The position numbers and the translations under genes were made by a program. Of a stretch of 64,000 nt of DNA, positions 1-8,844 are shown in pieces. This DNA is from Paucibacter_B soli (GTDB lineage: Bacteria; Pseudomonadota; Gammaproteobacteria; Burkholderiales; Burkholderiaceae_C), in the NCBI RefSeq assembly GCF_037482845.1, contig NZ_JBBHJW010000009.1:242429-306428 (forward strand). Direction: 5' to 3'. The notes below the pieces were generated by a model. That model was not told the origin of the DNA. It worked only from the letters and a program-made list of their open reading frames with translations, and searched no databases. Positions within the stretch are counted from its first letter, which is position 1. Each line of letters opens with the position of its first letter.

Positions 1-551
1 CCTGCAATCTGGCCCTGGCTGGACGCAAGGTGTTTGCAACCCTGCACACCAACTCAGCACTTTGGGCGTTCTCTCGTCTGCGTGAGATGGGGGTCCGCCA
101 AGAGTTACTGACGATGCCTGGCTTCATTGCTGGCATCTGCTATCAGAAGCTTGTGCCGGTGCTCTGCCAGCACTGCGCTGTATCAGATGCGCCGATCAAG
201 GGCCAGGATCAGCTCCAGGACTTCCTGCTGCAGCACATCGGACCCAAGACTCATGTCAAGCGACGAGGAGCCGGCTGCGAGCATTGTGGCAATCTGGGCA
301 TTACCGGGCGAACACTTGTTGCTGAGATTGTGACACCCAATCGGAATCTCTTGTCCGCTTTTGCGGACGGCGACTCGGCCAAAGCAGAATCCCTGTGGAG
401 ATCCGGACAGGGCAACCCGTCGGTAAGTGAGGGGATGGTGACCTCGCACGATCATCTGGTCTCAAAGATCCTGGCTGGCCTGGTCTCGATTGCCGACGCC
501 AAAAACTACATCGGCGTCGCCGACGAATACCATTACACGCGAGGTGCCTGA
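1..551 (+). CDS. Type IV pilus assembly ATPase, C-terminal part (PilB/PilQ-like)
   Basis: This is the C-terminal part of a GspE/PilB-family secretion ATPase, which powers pilin polymerisation at the inner membrane. The reading frame is open to the left window edge, so the 5' end is missing. Visible near the start is the His-box region (ATLHTNSA), followed by a four-cysteine zinc motif (CQHC, then about 45 residues later CEHC) typical of this family. The next gene, a GspF/PilC-like platform protein, starts 3 bp after the stop, as in R64-type pilQ-pilR. In R64 the equivalent is PilQ. Confidence in the family is high; the exact subfamily is inferred from the neighbours. Confidence 0.9.
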   Translation, partial: CNLALAGRKVFATLHTNSALWAFSRLREMGVRQELLTMPGFIAGICYQKLVPVLCQHCAVSDAPIKGQDQLQDFLLQHIGPKTHVKRRGAGCEHCGNLGITGRTLVAEIVTPNRNLLSAFADGDSAKAESLWRSGQGNPSVSEGMVTSHDHLVSKILAGLVSIADAKNYIGVADEYHYTRGA

Positions 552-553
552 GA

Positions 554-1633
554 GTGTTCAGCGGCAACTTCTTCCTGAGGATGCGCTTCGGATTCACGGC
601 GCGCATCTTGTTCTACGAAACCTTGCGAGACTTTGTCCGCGAGGACGTGGCTGTCTACGAGGTCATCAAGCGCATTGAACTCGCGGCGAACCTGTTCAAG
701 GTGTTCCCGGTCAAGGTGCTTCAGATGATGATGAGCTCGATGCGTGGTTCGCAGCGTCACCAGGATGCCTCACTGGGTGCTGCGATCCGGCCATGGGCGC
801 CAGCGATGGAGGCTTCGTTGATCTCCGCCGGCGAGCGAATGGGGCGAGTTGATGTAGCACTTCACGAAGCTGTTCAGCTGATGAAGGCTCGGCAGCGAGT
901 CCGTGGCCTACTCCTGGCCAAACTGCCCTACCCCATCATGCTGCTACTGATGGTGGCCGCTGTGCTGGCCGGCCTGAGCCATTTCATGGTCCCGCTACTT
1001 GAGCAAATGCTGGATCGCGGTCATTGGCCCGCGACAGCGAAGCTGATCGGCTTCTTGGCTGACAACAGCGGTTCCATCACAACGGTTTTGGGCGTCTCAA
1101 TGTCCGTCTTCTCGTTGATATTTGTTCTATCGGCGCCGCGCTGGACAGGCCCTGTGCGTGACTTCTTCGACCGATACATACCGCCCTGGTCGCTCTACCG
1201 CGAGCTACAAGGGTCTATGGCTCTTATGGTCATCTCGATGCTGACCGCGTCTGGTGTGCCAATGGGCGCAGCGTTTGAGCTGCTTCGCGAGAATGCCTCG
1301 CCTTGGGTTGCCGATCACATGTCCCGCATCATGATGCGCATGCGCTCCGGAAAATCCGAAGCCTATGCACTTGCTGGCAATGGCGGTCATGGAACGATGT
1401 TCAACGCCTACACAGCGTGGCAGATCAGCCTGTACTCGGCGAACGCCTCGATGGCCAGCAAGCTGCGGAGCCTCTCCGAGTCCAGTTCTCAGCGAGTTGA
1501 AGGCTCGATTTCCAAGTTTGCGAACATTGTCAAAGCCGTGATGATGGTTTTGGTTGCAACCCTTCTCGTCCTGACATACGTGAGCTACATGACCGTCTCC
1601 TCGAACGCCGGCAATGGCATGGGAGGGCTCTGA
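554..1633 (+). CDS. Type IV pilus inner-membrane platform protein (PilC/PilR/GspF family)
   Basis: This 359-residue protein should be the inner-membrane platform on which the pilus ATPase acts. It has the GspF layout: an N-terminal cytoplasmic helical domain, a hydrophobic hairpin around residues 125-160, a further membrane stretch around 180-200, a second T2SSF domain and a C-terminal membrane helix near 320-345. The start is GTG, 2 bp after the upstream stop, implying translational coupling. It lies between the assembly ATPase and the major prepilin, matching pilR in R64-like thin-pilus operons. Confidence 0.85.
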   Translation: MFSGNFFLRMRFGFTARILFYETLRDFVREDVAVYEVIKRIELAANLFKVFPVKVLQMMMSSMRGSQRHQDASLGAAIRPWAPAMEASLISAGERMGRVDVALHEAVQLMKARQRVRGLLLAKLPYPIMLLLMVAAVLAGLSHFMVPLLEQMLDRGHWPATAKLIGFLADNSGSITTVLGVSMSVFSLIFVLSAPRWTGPVRDFFDRYIPPWSLYRELQGSMALMVISMLTASGVPMGAAFELLRENASPWVADHMSRIMMRMRSGKSEAYALAGNGGHGTMFNAYTAWQISLYSANASMASKLRSLSESSSQRVEGSISKFANIVKAVMMVLVATLLVLTYVSYMTVSSNAGNGMGGL

Positions 1634-1668
1634 TGACGTGAATTATTCACACCCCTCAACTGAGTGAT

Positions 1669-1697
1669 TCGACAAACCGCTGCGTATCTGATATACT
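1669..1697 (+). promoter_or_regulatory. Promoter of the major prepilin gene
   Basis: TCGACA, a 17-bp spacer ending CGTATCTGA, then TATACT, giving an extended -10. It is the best match to the promoter style shared across this window. It would add separate, strong transcription of the major pilin within the pilus operon, with a leader of about 37 nt. Confidence 0.7.
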
Positions 1698-1740
1698 CTA
1701 CAACGCTGCTTTACATTCCTCTTATTGAAAGTACAGGTAA

Positions 1741-2319
1741 ATGGACAAGTTCAACATCCGTCGCAACGAACGCGGCATCACCCTTCTGGAAACCCTGCTG
1801 GCCCTGGCCGTCGGCTCTGCCGTTGCCGTCGGTGCGGCAGTCTTCTTCACCAAGGCCAATGGCGACGTTCGTGCTCAGCAAACCGCTGACGGCGTGAACC
1901 AGATCATCACCGGCATCAAGGACCGCTACGGCGCCCTGGGCGGCTATGCTGGCATCAGCAATGCCAGCGTGATTGCCAACACCCTGGTTCCGAAGACCTT
2001 CGCCGTCAGCGGCGCGGTCATCACCTCGCCCTACGGCGGCACGAGCACCATCACGGTTGCCCCAACCGATACCAACTCGACCTTCACCGTGACCGTTACC
2101 GGCCTGCCGACCAGCGCTTGCTCGGTCCTGGTTTCGCGTGTTGACTCGGCCACCACCGGTATTGGCGGCGGCGCCACCGCTCCGGCCGACACTACGCTGA
2201 CGAGCGCTACTACTGCGACGACCATCAAGGCCATTGGCGGCAACCTGGATGTGGCCAAGACCATGACCCAGTGCTCCGACGGCGGCGCACTGGTGCAGGT
2301 GATCGCTAAGTCGCAGTAA
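1741..2319 (+). CDS. Major type IVb prepilin (PilS-like)
   Basis: This 192-residue prepilin has a short basic leader ending RG, then ITLLE, so the prepilin-peptidase cut falls after Gly and leaves Glu at +5, as in type IV pilins. A hydrophobic helix of about 20 residues follows. The C-terminal half is Thr/Ala-rich with two cysteines (SACSV and TQCSD) that could form the usual disulfide loop. It is preceded by its own promoter, as expected for the abundant subunit. The position after the ATPase and platform genes matches PilS of R64-like plasmids. No prepilin peptidase gene is seen in the window. Confidence 0.85.
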   Translation: MDKFNIRRNERGITLLETLLALAVGSAVAVGAAVFFTKANGDVRAQQTADGVNQIITGIKDRYGALGGYAGISNASVIANTLVPKTFAVSGAVITSPYGGTSTITVAPTDTNSTFTVTVTGLPTSACSVLVSRVDSATTGIGGGATAPADTTLTSATTATTIKAIGGNLDVAKTMTQCSDGGALVQVIAKSQ

Positions 2320-2331
2320 GCGAAGCCGGCA

Positions 2332-2730
2332 ATGTCCTACCTCTGGATTGCCTCAGCAGCATCTGCAGCAGCAGTGCTGGGCATTGCCGCCTCACAGTCA
2401 ATGTCGAAACCGATGCCGTCGCATGTGAAACCGATGGCGTCGGGATTCCAGAGTGAGCGCATTCTGGATAAGAATTTGATCGACAAGGCGTTGATCTTCG
2501 CGGTCACGGCCAAAGGCGCGGGCAACTTTGCCGGTACGGCAGCATTCCCTGCGCTCGCCGCATCTGCGAGTTCCCCATCTGGCCTTCTGGCGGGTGGCTA
2601 CTCCTCGCAGTGGACCGCTAAGTACAGCGGTTCCGTCTTGACGGTTTGCTACCTCGGCGCCTCGAATGCTGTTGTTGATGCTGTCTCAACCAAGGTGAGC
2701 GGCGTGACCGCTAAAAATAGTGGCTGCTAA
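2332..2730 (+). CDS. Small exported pilus-operon protein, unknown
   Basis: A 132-residue protein with an N-terminal hydrophobic stretch (residues 3-20), followed by a mostly small-residue body ending in GC, with a second cysteine in a CYLG segment. The two cysteines near the C-terminus recall a pilin disulfide loop, but there is no clear prepilin cleavage site. It sits 12 bp after the major prepilin and overlaps the upstream GTG option of the next gene. A minor pilus subunit or accessory factor is the likely role, by position only. Confidence 0.6.
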   Translation: MSYLWIASAASAAAVLGIAASQSMSKPMPSHVKPMASGFQSERILDKNLIDKALIFAVTAKGAGNFAGTAAFPALAASASSPSGLLAGGYSSQWTAKYSGSVLTVCYLGASNAVVDAVSTKVSGVTAKNSGC

Positions 2731-2737
2731 ATCGTCA

Positions 2738-3394
2738 ATGCGTGGCGGCGCGATGGTTGAGGTCGTCCTTGCGACCTTCGTCATTGGTGCTGTAGGGGTG
2801 ATCTGGGCCGATCAGTCCAGCAAGAACAACAAAGCGGTCGACGCCCGAAATGTTGGCGAGTACATGGCCGCATTCCAGTCGGCGGCCGTGTCCTATGCGA
2901 CAGAAAATAACGCCGCAATCCTGGCGGCGGCGGCCGACGGCACTGGAGCTGCCACGGCGTGCGTTGGCAACTATGTCAACGGCACGACTTTCGACACTTT
3001 GAACAACGCCACGAAGCACACGTGCGCCGTCGATGTCAGTTGGCTGATCTTCAAGGGCTACCTGCCACCGTCGTTCAAGACGACCAACAAGCTTGGCCAG
3101 GCTCCGGCCGCTGTATACCGACGCGTCTACAACGGAGCAACGGCAACACCGAATCTCGAACTGATTGTCGTCGCGGCCTCTGGCGTGGGCACTGCCACCT
3201 ACGCGAAGTCCAAGTCCTTCACCAACATGCAAGAAGCGTACGCTGCAGCGAACTTGCTTGGCACCAACATGGGTGTTGTTCCTGCCGATGCCAATCTAGC
3301 TGGATGCGTTTGGGATCCAGCAGTCGCGACGAATCGCTATGCCTGCGGCACGCAGGGCGCATGGAACGTCAAGCTCTCCGACTTCGTCAACTGA
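2738..3394 (+). CDS. Minor prepilin, PilV-like
   Basis: This 218-residue protein begins with a very short leader; cleavage after MRG would give GAMVE, placing Glu at +5, followed by a hydrophobic helix. The next region (YMAAFQSAAVSYATENN) resembles the alpha-helical N-terminal part of PilV-type minor pilins. Four cysteines lie in the C-terminal two thirds. In R64, PilV is the tip adhesin whose C-terminus is switched by the shufflon; here no shufflon repeats or recombinase are seen, and two separate glycine-rich proteins follow instead. ATG was chosen because it gives the canonical leader; a GTG 18 bp upstream is possible. Confidence 0.7.
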   Translation: MRGGAMVEVVLATFVIGAVGVIWADQSSKNNKAVDARNVGEYMAAFQSAAVSYATENNAAILAAAADGTGAATACVGNYVNGTTFDTLNNATKHTCAVDVSWLIFKGYLPPSFKTTNKLGQAPAAVYRRVYNGATATPNLELIVVAASGVGTATYAKSKSFTNMQEAYAAANLLGTNMGVVPADANLAGCVWDPAVATNRYACGTQGAWNVKLSDFVN

Positions 3395-3422
3395 AACAGT
3401 GGATCAGTTCAAAGAATAATTT

Positions 3423-3443
3423 GGCGCCTATGGCGCCATTTTT
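3423..3443 (+). terminator. Rho-independent terminator after the prepilin genes
   Basis: A GGCGCC-TAT-GGCGCC hairpin followed by ATTTTT, 29 bp after the minor prepilin stop. It should end or attenuate the pilus transcript before the glycine-rich genes. Confidence 0.75.
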
Positions 3444-3488
3444 ACTCGAATTACTAGTAACCGACGTGTTCTGGTTGGGACAATAAAT

Positions 3489-4652
3489 ATGAAGCATCTG
3501 CAATTCTTTTTTACCCTTCTTGCAGCGGGATTTAGTTTCGCCAGCAATGCAGCGCCCGTCGTTGTTCAGAAGGGCAGTATTTCAGGATACGTGTTTATTC
3601 CCGGCACATCTGTTCAGGCCGCAGGTGGTTCATCGAGTTCTTCATCCTCTGGGAATTGCTACTTCTCACCAACAACAGACCAGACGTTTTCATTCTCTTC
3701 GCTTCCGGCTGAACTGTTTCCGCTGGCTGTTGACTACAAGATGGTCGGCGGCGGCGGGGGCGGCTCAGAGAACAATGCATGGGGCGCAGGCGGGGGCGGC
3801 GGTAGCTCCGCTATCTTGGTAGACGGCGCCCCAATTGCCGTGGCCAATGGCGGAAATGGCGCGGACCAAGGACAGGGGGCAGGAACGTCTGGAACAGTAG
3901 TATCTGGCCGGATGCAAATCAATTCAGCCAATACGGTTAGATTTATTGTTGGAGGAGGCGGTGGGACTGTTATTGCCAATACCGGCTACTATTACTACGA
4001 AAACTATAGCAATAATCAACGTCAATATTACTACGGTGGATCTGGCGGGGGTGCTGGTTACTTTGGAGGGGGCGGCGGCGGTAGTGGCCAAAGCTCGGCC
4101 GCAACCAACAGAGGAAAGGGCGGAATCGGCGGAGGAAGTTCGGGCGGCGCTGGTGGCGCCGCTGGCGCCTGGATTTCCGGGAGTAGCTGCTTAACTGATC
4201 CGAACTGGAGTTGCACTAAAAATCCTGGACTGGCGGGAACTTCAGGAGTTGGTGGTGCGGGTGGGAATAACGGTTCAGGCGGGTCCCCAGGGGGATCCCA
4301 GGTCGCTGGCGGAGTTGCAAACGGTTCGAATAATTATAACTCGTACAGTTCAACCTATAGCGGTTTTCTTCCTTCTGGGCCTGGCGGTGGCTTAGGTTCT
4401 GGAGGAGGAGTCAGTGTTTATTATCCATCATCGACAACCTCCACGAATTATACGATCCGCGCCGGATCCAACGGACTTCCAAGCCAGACCAATTTCTCCT
4501 CGTTCGGCTCCAATACATTTACCAACGGCGGAATCTCCGGATTATCCCTTGCAGGCCTTGCAGGAGCCGGAGGAGATCCAGCGAAGCAGTTGGGTTCGTC
4601 TGGTGGGCAAATTGTTCTTCGCTACTCCGCCCCGCTTTGCAATGCATTCTGA
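3489..4652 (+). CDS. Glycine-rich exported protein 1, putative pilus-associated adhesin
   Basis: A 387-residue protein with a signal peptide (MKHLQFFFTLLAAGFSFA, probable cut after SNA). The mature part opens with APVVVQKGSISGYVFIPG and then holds many Gly-runs (VGGGGGGSE, GGGGGSS and similar) alternating with Tyr/Asn/Ser-rich stretches. It ends with a hydrophobic beta-like IVLRYSAPLC. Glycine-rich domains of this kind occur in phage tail-fibre adhesins and surface proteins. The next gene is a paralogue with the same opening and closing motifs. The location directly after the PilV-like gene suggests a pilus-tip or surface adhesin, but this is inference. Confidence 0.7.
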   Translation: MKHLQFFFTLLAAGFSFASNAAPVVVQKGSISGYVFIPGTSVQAAGGSSSSSSSGNCYFSPTTDQTFSFSSLPAELFPLAVDYKMVGGGGGGSENNAWGAGGGGGSSAILVDGAPIAVANGGNGADQGQGAGTSGTVVSGRMQINSANTVRFIVGGGGGTVIANTGYYYYENYSNNQRQYYYGGSGGGAGYFGGGGGGSGQSSAATNRGKGGIGGGSSGGAGGAAGAWISGSSCLTDPNWSCTKNPGLAGTSGVGGAGGNNGSGGSPGGSQVAGGVANGSNNYNSYSSTYSGFLPSGPGGGLGSGGGVSVYYPSSTTSTNYTIRAGSNGLPSQTNFSSFGSNTFTNGGISGLSLAGLAGAGGDPAKQLGSSGGQIVLRYSAPLCNAF

Positions 4653-4680
4653 ATTCGGCGCAAACAACCTTGGTGAATCA

Positions 4681-6012
4681 ATGACCAATATCAATCTGTT
4701 AACCCGAGCAATGCTGAGTTTCGTGGTAGCTTTGTTTGCATATCCAAGCGAAGCCGCCCCCGTTATTGTTCAAAAAGGTAGCATTTCTGGGTACGTCTAC
4801 ATACCAGGAACATCCATTTCCGGCTCCAGCGGATCCGGAACTGGTTCTGGCTCATCCGCGGGTCAGACTTGCTATGTTGACTTCAACAATATCTCACCTG
4901 ACTACACAGTCTCATATCCAAATAATCCAACGGGACCTACGTTAACTCTCAACTACCTGCTTGTCGGTGGAGGCGGTGGTGCTGGCGGAAACGTCTACTC
5001 ATATCTAATTGGTACACACTACTACTTGGGAGGGAATGGCAGCCCTGGCTATCAAGCCACCGGAACTGTCACCTTCGCACCTGGTGATACCCTAAGATTA
5101 ATGGTGGGCGGTGGAGGCGGCGCAGGCTCGAGTGCCACGAACGGAAGCTCAGAACAGTACAACACCTATACAGCCGGAGGGAGCGGCGGCGCTGGCTATT
5201 ACGGTGGTGCTGGAGGTATTGGCGCAAGCCTTGCGCCACTTGATCCATATAGTTCAGCCTCATACAACTCGCAGGTCGCCCTTAAAACGCCGAGCGGCGG
5301 CGGTGGAAGCACTGCGCTCATCAAGAACGGCGCGCTTGTGGCAGCAGCACCAGGCGGGCAAGGCGGTCCAGGAGCAGTTCTTGGAGCCGCTGTGACTGGG
5401 CCGGCATTTCAAGGCGGCGGTGGAGGTGGCGATTCGAGCGGAGGAGTTGCTCCGGCTCCTAACCCAACAAATTGGACATCGACATACACAAACAGTGCTG
5501 CATATCAAGGTCAATCCGGTTCTCTAGGCGCTGGTGGACGGGGCGGAGCGCCTTACGCGAATGCATGCCCGGCAGGCAGCGGACTTGGGGCTGCTTCTTT
5601 CGCATGTAGCAGCAACAATTCCCCTTACTACCGGTACGGCGGAGGCGGCGGTAGCCTAGGATCTGCCGGCGGTAGCACCTCCACGTGGTGGTCTTCAATT
5701 GGCTCTACTGGCACTTGGGGTACCATGGGCCCAATGGGAGGAATGTACAATAGCAATCCTCCCCAATCAGATGGCAACTGTTCCGCTACATATATTGGAG
5801 CTGGGGCTCAATCTCAGTATCAGGTAAACAAATATAACTCCTACACAAATTCTTGTGGCAGTGGGGTCGGAGCATATTCAGGCGCTGCAATTCAAAACAA
5901 CAGAGCTTCATCCTGGGCAGGTGTTGGTGGTGTCGCAACTCAACAGTTTTCCACTGGTGGAAATTCTGGCGTCATCATCATTACCTATCAAGCAGGGACG
6001 TGTATTTTCTGA
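4681..6012 (+). CDS. Glycine-rich exported protein 2, paralogue of protein 1
   Basis: A 443-residue protein with a signal peptide ending near PSEAA. The mature N-terminus (APVIVQKGSISGYVYIPG) is nearly identical to that of the preceding gene, and its C-terminus (GVIIITYQAGTC) corresponds to that gene's IVLRYSAPLC. Between them, Gly-rich clusters and Tyr/Asn/Ser segments have diverged in length and order. The conserved ends with a variable middle suggest a duplicated adhesin whose exposed part is evolving fast. The ATG at 4681 is preferred because it starts a clean signal peptide. The function is inferred from context. Confidence 0.7.
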   Translation: MTNINLLTRAMLSFVVALFAYPSEAAPVIVQKGSISGYVYIPGTSISGSSGSGTGSGSSAGQTCYVDFNNISPDYTVSYPNNPTGPTLTLNYLLVGGGGGAGGNVYSYLIGTHYYLGGNGSPGYQATGTVTFAPGDTLRLMVGGGGGAGSSATNGSSEQYNTYTAGGSGGAGYYGGAGGIGASLAPLDPYSSASYNSQVALKTPSGGGGSTALIKNGALVAAAPGGQGGPGAVLGAAVTGPAFQGGGGGGDSSGGVAPAPNPTNWTSTYTNSAAYQGQSGSLGAGGRGGAPYANACPAGSGLGAASFACSSNNSPYYRYGGGGGSLGSAGGSTSTWWSSIGSTGTWGTMGPMGGMYNSNPPQSDGNCSATYIGAGAQSQYQVNKYNSYTNSCGSGVGAYSGAAIQNNRASSWAGVGGVATQQFSTGGNSGVIIITYQAGTCIF

Positions 6013-6022
6013 CGTCGTATAA

Positions 6023-6277
6023 ATGCCTACAAAGCCGACAAGTGTTCGTAAGAAACAACCGGGAGTGGAATCTCCCGTTGTCTCCGGCCGACCAGGCACA
6101 AAGACGACAGCCTGGCGCAATCTTGACAAGCCTGGCGCCAAGGCGAATTTCCATGTTGTCGTCCATTTGCGCGGCCAGACAGAGCATGACTTGCTTGCGC
6201 TGACTCCGGAGCGCATAAAGGCCCTTGGTGAACAGTTCCTTGAGATCCACCGGAAAATTACCGATCCCGAAAAATAG
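6023..6277 (+). CDS. Small basic protein, unknown
   Basis: An 84-residue ORF in the pilus cluster, 10 bp after the second glycine-rich gene. It has a basic, Pro/Lys-rich N-terminus with no signal peptide, then a compact part containing FHVVVHLRGQTEHDLLAL and a helix-like ERIKALGEQFLEIHRK. I do not recognise a family. The short spacing to the upstream gene and protein-like composition argue that it is expressed, but there is no strong ribosome-binding site. Confidence 0.5.
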   Translation: MPTKPTSVRKKQPGVESPVVSGRPGTKTTAWRNLDKPGAKANFHVVVHLRGQTEHDLLALTPERIKALGEQFLEIHRKITDPEK

Positions 6278-6313
6278 TAGAAGGCCTCTATAGGCCCGTA
6301 GCAGCGGTGTATG

Positions 6314-6322
6314 TGATATACT
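6314..6322 (+). promoter_or_regulatory. Extended -10 promoter element before the transglycosylase gene
   Basis: GTATG followed by TGATATACT (TG-n-TATACT), the same core as other promoters in the window. There is no good -35 at 17 bp, so it would depend on the extended -10. Confidence 0.5.
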
Positions 6323-6366
6323 GTCCGCTGTCATAATCTTGCTGGGGGATGCCCGGCGAAACTTGC

Positions 6367-7050
6367 ATGGCACTCATTGCCCCTCGCGTGTCCCTTGATT
6401 CGGCGCGCTCATTTCGTATCCGCCCTACTCTCCTTTGGGGCCTGATTCTTACGGTAGCAGTGGGCTCGGCCTCCAGCATGCTCAACGCCCAAGCCGCGGC
6501 ATCCTACGAAAACAAGGATCCAGTCATCCAGAGCCCGGAGGATGATGCGCATCAAAAGAAGCTGGCAGAACGCCTTGCGTTGTCCTCCTACATCTCAGAG
6601 CGATGGAATGTGAAAGAGGAATCTGCCAGACGGGTGGTTGACATCGTCAACTACGCCGCCTTAGCTCACGAACTTGACCCTCTGTTGGTCCTTGCCGTCG
6701 TTGCGAGGGAGTCGGCCTTCCAGTTCACTGGCAACCATTTTGACCACAGGCTCTCGATCCCTCAACAAGAGATCGATCCTGATACGGCCCATGGTCTCAT
6801 GCAGGTTGCCGGCCGGTTCCATCCTGAGAAGATGCCTATCGACCAAGAAGGCCGACGGCGCCTCACGACGGACGAGGAGAACGTGTTGATTGGCTCACAG
6901 ATCCTGAGCGAATACCTGGCTCTCGAGCGAGGAAACGTCGAGCGAGCACTGCAGCGCTACAACGGCAACCTGGTCGACACCAAGCGCCGCTTTGCTTCGT
7001 ATGTCCTGCGCGTAAAGAGTGACTTCGAGCGCGCCATCTCGCAGGCCTAA
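6367..7050 (+). CDS. Lytic transglycosylase (PilT/VirB1-like, SLT domain)
   Basis: A 227-residue exported muramidase-type enzyme that would open peptidoglycan for the pilus or transfer apparatus. After a signal-like hydrophobic stretch (LLWGLILTVAVGSA) comes an SLT domain at about residues 95-210: catalytic Glu in ARESAF, a HGLMQV motif and QRYNGN near the end, all family hallmarks. In R64 the equivalent thin-pilus gene is pilT. The start is uncertain: an ATG 18 bp upstream follows a G-run too closely to use it well as a ribosome-binding site, so the downstream ATG was taken. Confidence 0.8.
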   Translation: MALIAPRVSLDSARSFRIRPTLLWGLILTVAVGSASSMLNAQAAASYENKDPVIQSPEDDAHQKKLAERLALSSYISERWNVKEESARRVVDIVNYAALAHELDPLLVLAVVARESAFQFTGNHFDHRLSIPQQEIDPDTAHGLMQVAGRFHPEKMPIDQEGRRRLTTDEENVLIGSQILSEYLALERGNVERALQRYNGNLVDTKRRFASYVLRVKSDFERAISQA

Positions 7051-7059
7051 ATTCTTGAT

Positions 7060-8712
7060 TCAGCGTGGCGCCGCCCGCCTCGGAGAATCCTCTGCAGCTT
7101 TGGGTTGCTGTTTGCCATTTAATACGGCCTGCAAGTTTGAGCTGACTGCTTCGAGTTCAATCCAGTTTCCAGAGTCGTGGCGTCCTCCTTCGAGGATTGC
7201 ATTCGCCGCGGCCGAAAGCGGCGCCGTCATAACGAGCTCCGCTGAATTCTCGTAGCCTGCGCCACGAAGCAAATGCGCCAGGCGAGCAGCGTCGACGCTC
7301 ATTTTGACCAGGCCCCGGGAAAGCTTCGTGAGCTCATCAGGCGTTGTTGGCTGGCCGGCCAGGATTCCCATGGCCCGCTCGGCCACAGCACTTAGTAGGG
7401 ACAGCTCAGACTTGGTCTTTGAGTCCAACGGCGTCAAAGCCTTTGACCGCTCTGGAAACGGAATGCCGCAACCCACTTCGGCCGCCATCAAAGCGAACAT
7501 CTGGTTGAATCGATTGAGTCCGATGGATTCGACCATTGCGGGCCAGTGCTCTTCAATAGTCTTTGCCACCTGTTCAACAAGACCGAATACATGCTCCTTC
7601 GTCACTCCGAGTTCGGAAGCTATTCGCTCCCACAGCTGAGCTGATTTCGGATCTTTCAGATTGATGTTGGCGCGCGCCTGACCAAAGATTGCGGCTTGAT
7701 GCGGAGCTGATCCCGAGACTGGCACCATGTCGTAGGCCGGAGTCAGCGCCCATGAGCCAGACGCTTCAAGTCGTAGTTCGTGGTTTCGTAGGTGATCGTC
7801 GGTGACATTGAGACCGATGTTGAAGGCCATGCGGCGTAGCAACTCATCTCGCTGAGCTGGCCAGGCTACCGGATCCACAACCCTCTCCAGCACCTTGAAC
7901 ATGTCCCGGTAGTCCCCTTGGCCAGCTTCCTTCGCGCCGGTCAGCGTCATCATGGACGCCTTGTGATGTCGCCCGTCGCTGCACCGGTCGTACCTCTCAG
8001 TCAGGAATACGAATCCCCCCTGGGTGTCCGGGATCACGCGCGTGACCGGAACTTGAATGCCACATCGCGCAGCAAGGACCGAGGCCGCATGTTCCAACAC
8101 TGTGAACTGGATCCCCTCTCCAGGGCGATCAAACTTAGCGATCCAGTGGCGTCCCTGGGCATCCTCGTACGAGGCCTTTGGCATCACGCCACCGTGCGAA
8201 GCAACCGCTGGGTTCCGGACACCACCCAATCCCATTTTCTCGAGCTTGGACATGAACTCCATGCACTTTGCGCGCACGACCTCGAGCTCGTCTAGACCCC
8301 TGCATGGGCGCTCGTCTTCTCGGGCCTGGATGAAGAAGCTCAGCGCGCCAGTGGTTCGGGCACCCATCCAGAACAGGCGCTCAACCTCACGCATTTGGCG
8401 AATTTCCGGATATTCAGCTTGAAGCACCGCCATGCCCCACTGGCCAGGCATAGCGTCAGAAAAGACTTGGTGCATAAGTCCGGGCGAAACCTGCGGATCC
8501 AGGACGAACACGCGCTCACCGCGCCGGCGCCGATCTTGAGGATCGACCGGCAGTCGATAGTTCAAGTTGATGGGATCGAGTGGGGGACCGTCGTATCCCG
8601 GCAGATAGATAAAGTAGCCGAAAACCTGATCGGTATCGAAGCGAATCACACCCACCGGAAGAGTTTTCCCGGCGTGATCCAAGGATACATAGATTTGCTT
8701 CATGGTCGACAT
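7060..8712 (-). CDS. hipA: HipA-family serine/threonine kinase toxin, long form
   Basis: HipA kinases phosphorylate targets such as GltX and cause growth arrest. This 550-residue protein has the N-subdomain (residues about 1-110), then kinase signatures: a Gly-rich region (VASHGGVMPKASYED), a lysine in HWIAKFDRPGE, catalytic Asp in TDDHLRNH and metal-binding Asp in AYDMVP. HipA is usually about 440 residues, so roughly 120 extra C-terminal residues of unknown role are present, ending in a basic PRRAAPR tail. The ATG at 8712 has an AAGGGG box 7 nt upstream. The HTH partner is encoded divergently, which is unusual for hipBA. Confidence 0.85.
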   Translation of the reverse strand: MSTMKQIYVSLDHAGKTLPVGVIRFDTDQVFGYFIYLPGYDGPPLDPINLNYRLPVDPQDRRRRGERVFVLDPQVSPGLMHQVFSDAMPGQWGMAVLQAEYPEIRQMREVERLFWMGARTTGALSFFIQAREDERPCRGLDELEVVRAKCMEFMSKLEKMGLGGVRNPAVASHGGVMPKASYEDAQGRHWIAKFDRPGEGIQFTVLEHAASVLAARCGIQVPVTRVIPDTQGGFVFLTERYDRCSDGRHHKASMMTLTGAKEAGQGDYRDMFKVLERVVDPVAWPAQRDELLRRMAFNIGLNVTDDHLRNHELRLEASGSWALTPAYDMVPVSGSAPHQAAIFGQARANINLKDPKSAQLWERIASELGVTKEHVFGLVEQVAKTIEEHWPAMVESIGLNRFNQMFALMAAEVGCGIPFPERSKALTPLDSKTKSELSLLSAVAERAMGILAGQPTTPDELTKLSRGLVKMSVDAARLAHLLRGAGYENSAELVMTAPLSAAANAILEGGRHDSGNWIELEAVSSNLQAVLNGKQQPKAAEDSPRRAAPR

Positions 8713-8810
8713 CTCTGGGAACCCCTTGGGTCCGCCTGAAGGCGTTGCGCTTGCTGAGGAATGTCGATTTGCCGCCACTTGCGGATTCTAGGCTATACGA
8801 TCATAGAGCT

Positions 8811-8837
8811 TGACCATCCAGGTTCATGTACTATACT
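8811..8837 (+). promoter_or_regulatory. Promoter of the HTH gene, leaderless
   Basis: TTGACC, 15 bp, TATACT. The -10 ends 7 bp before the ATG at 8845, so transcription should begin at or next to the start codon. It lies in the 132-bp gap shared with the divergent hipA gene, where a HipB-like repressor could bind. Confidence 0.5.
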
Positions 8838-8844
8838 TGATATC

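Noticed and set aside
3739..5960. Repeated GGCGGCGG runs as a CRISPR or tandem-repeat locus
   Set aside because: They are Gly-codon runs in two reading frames with signal peptides; there are no regular repeats and spacers.
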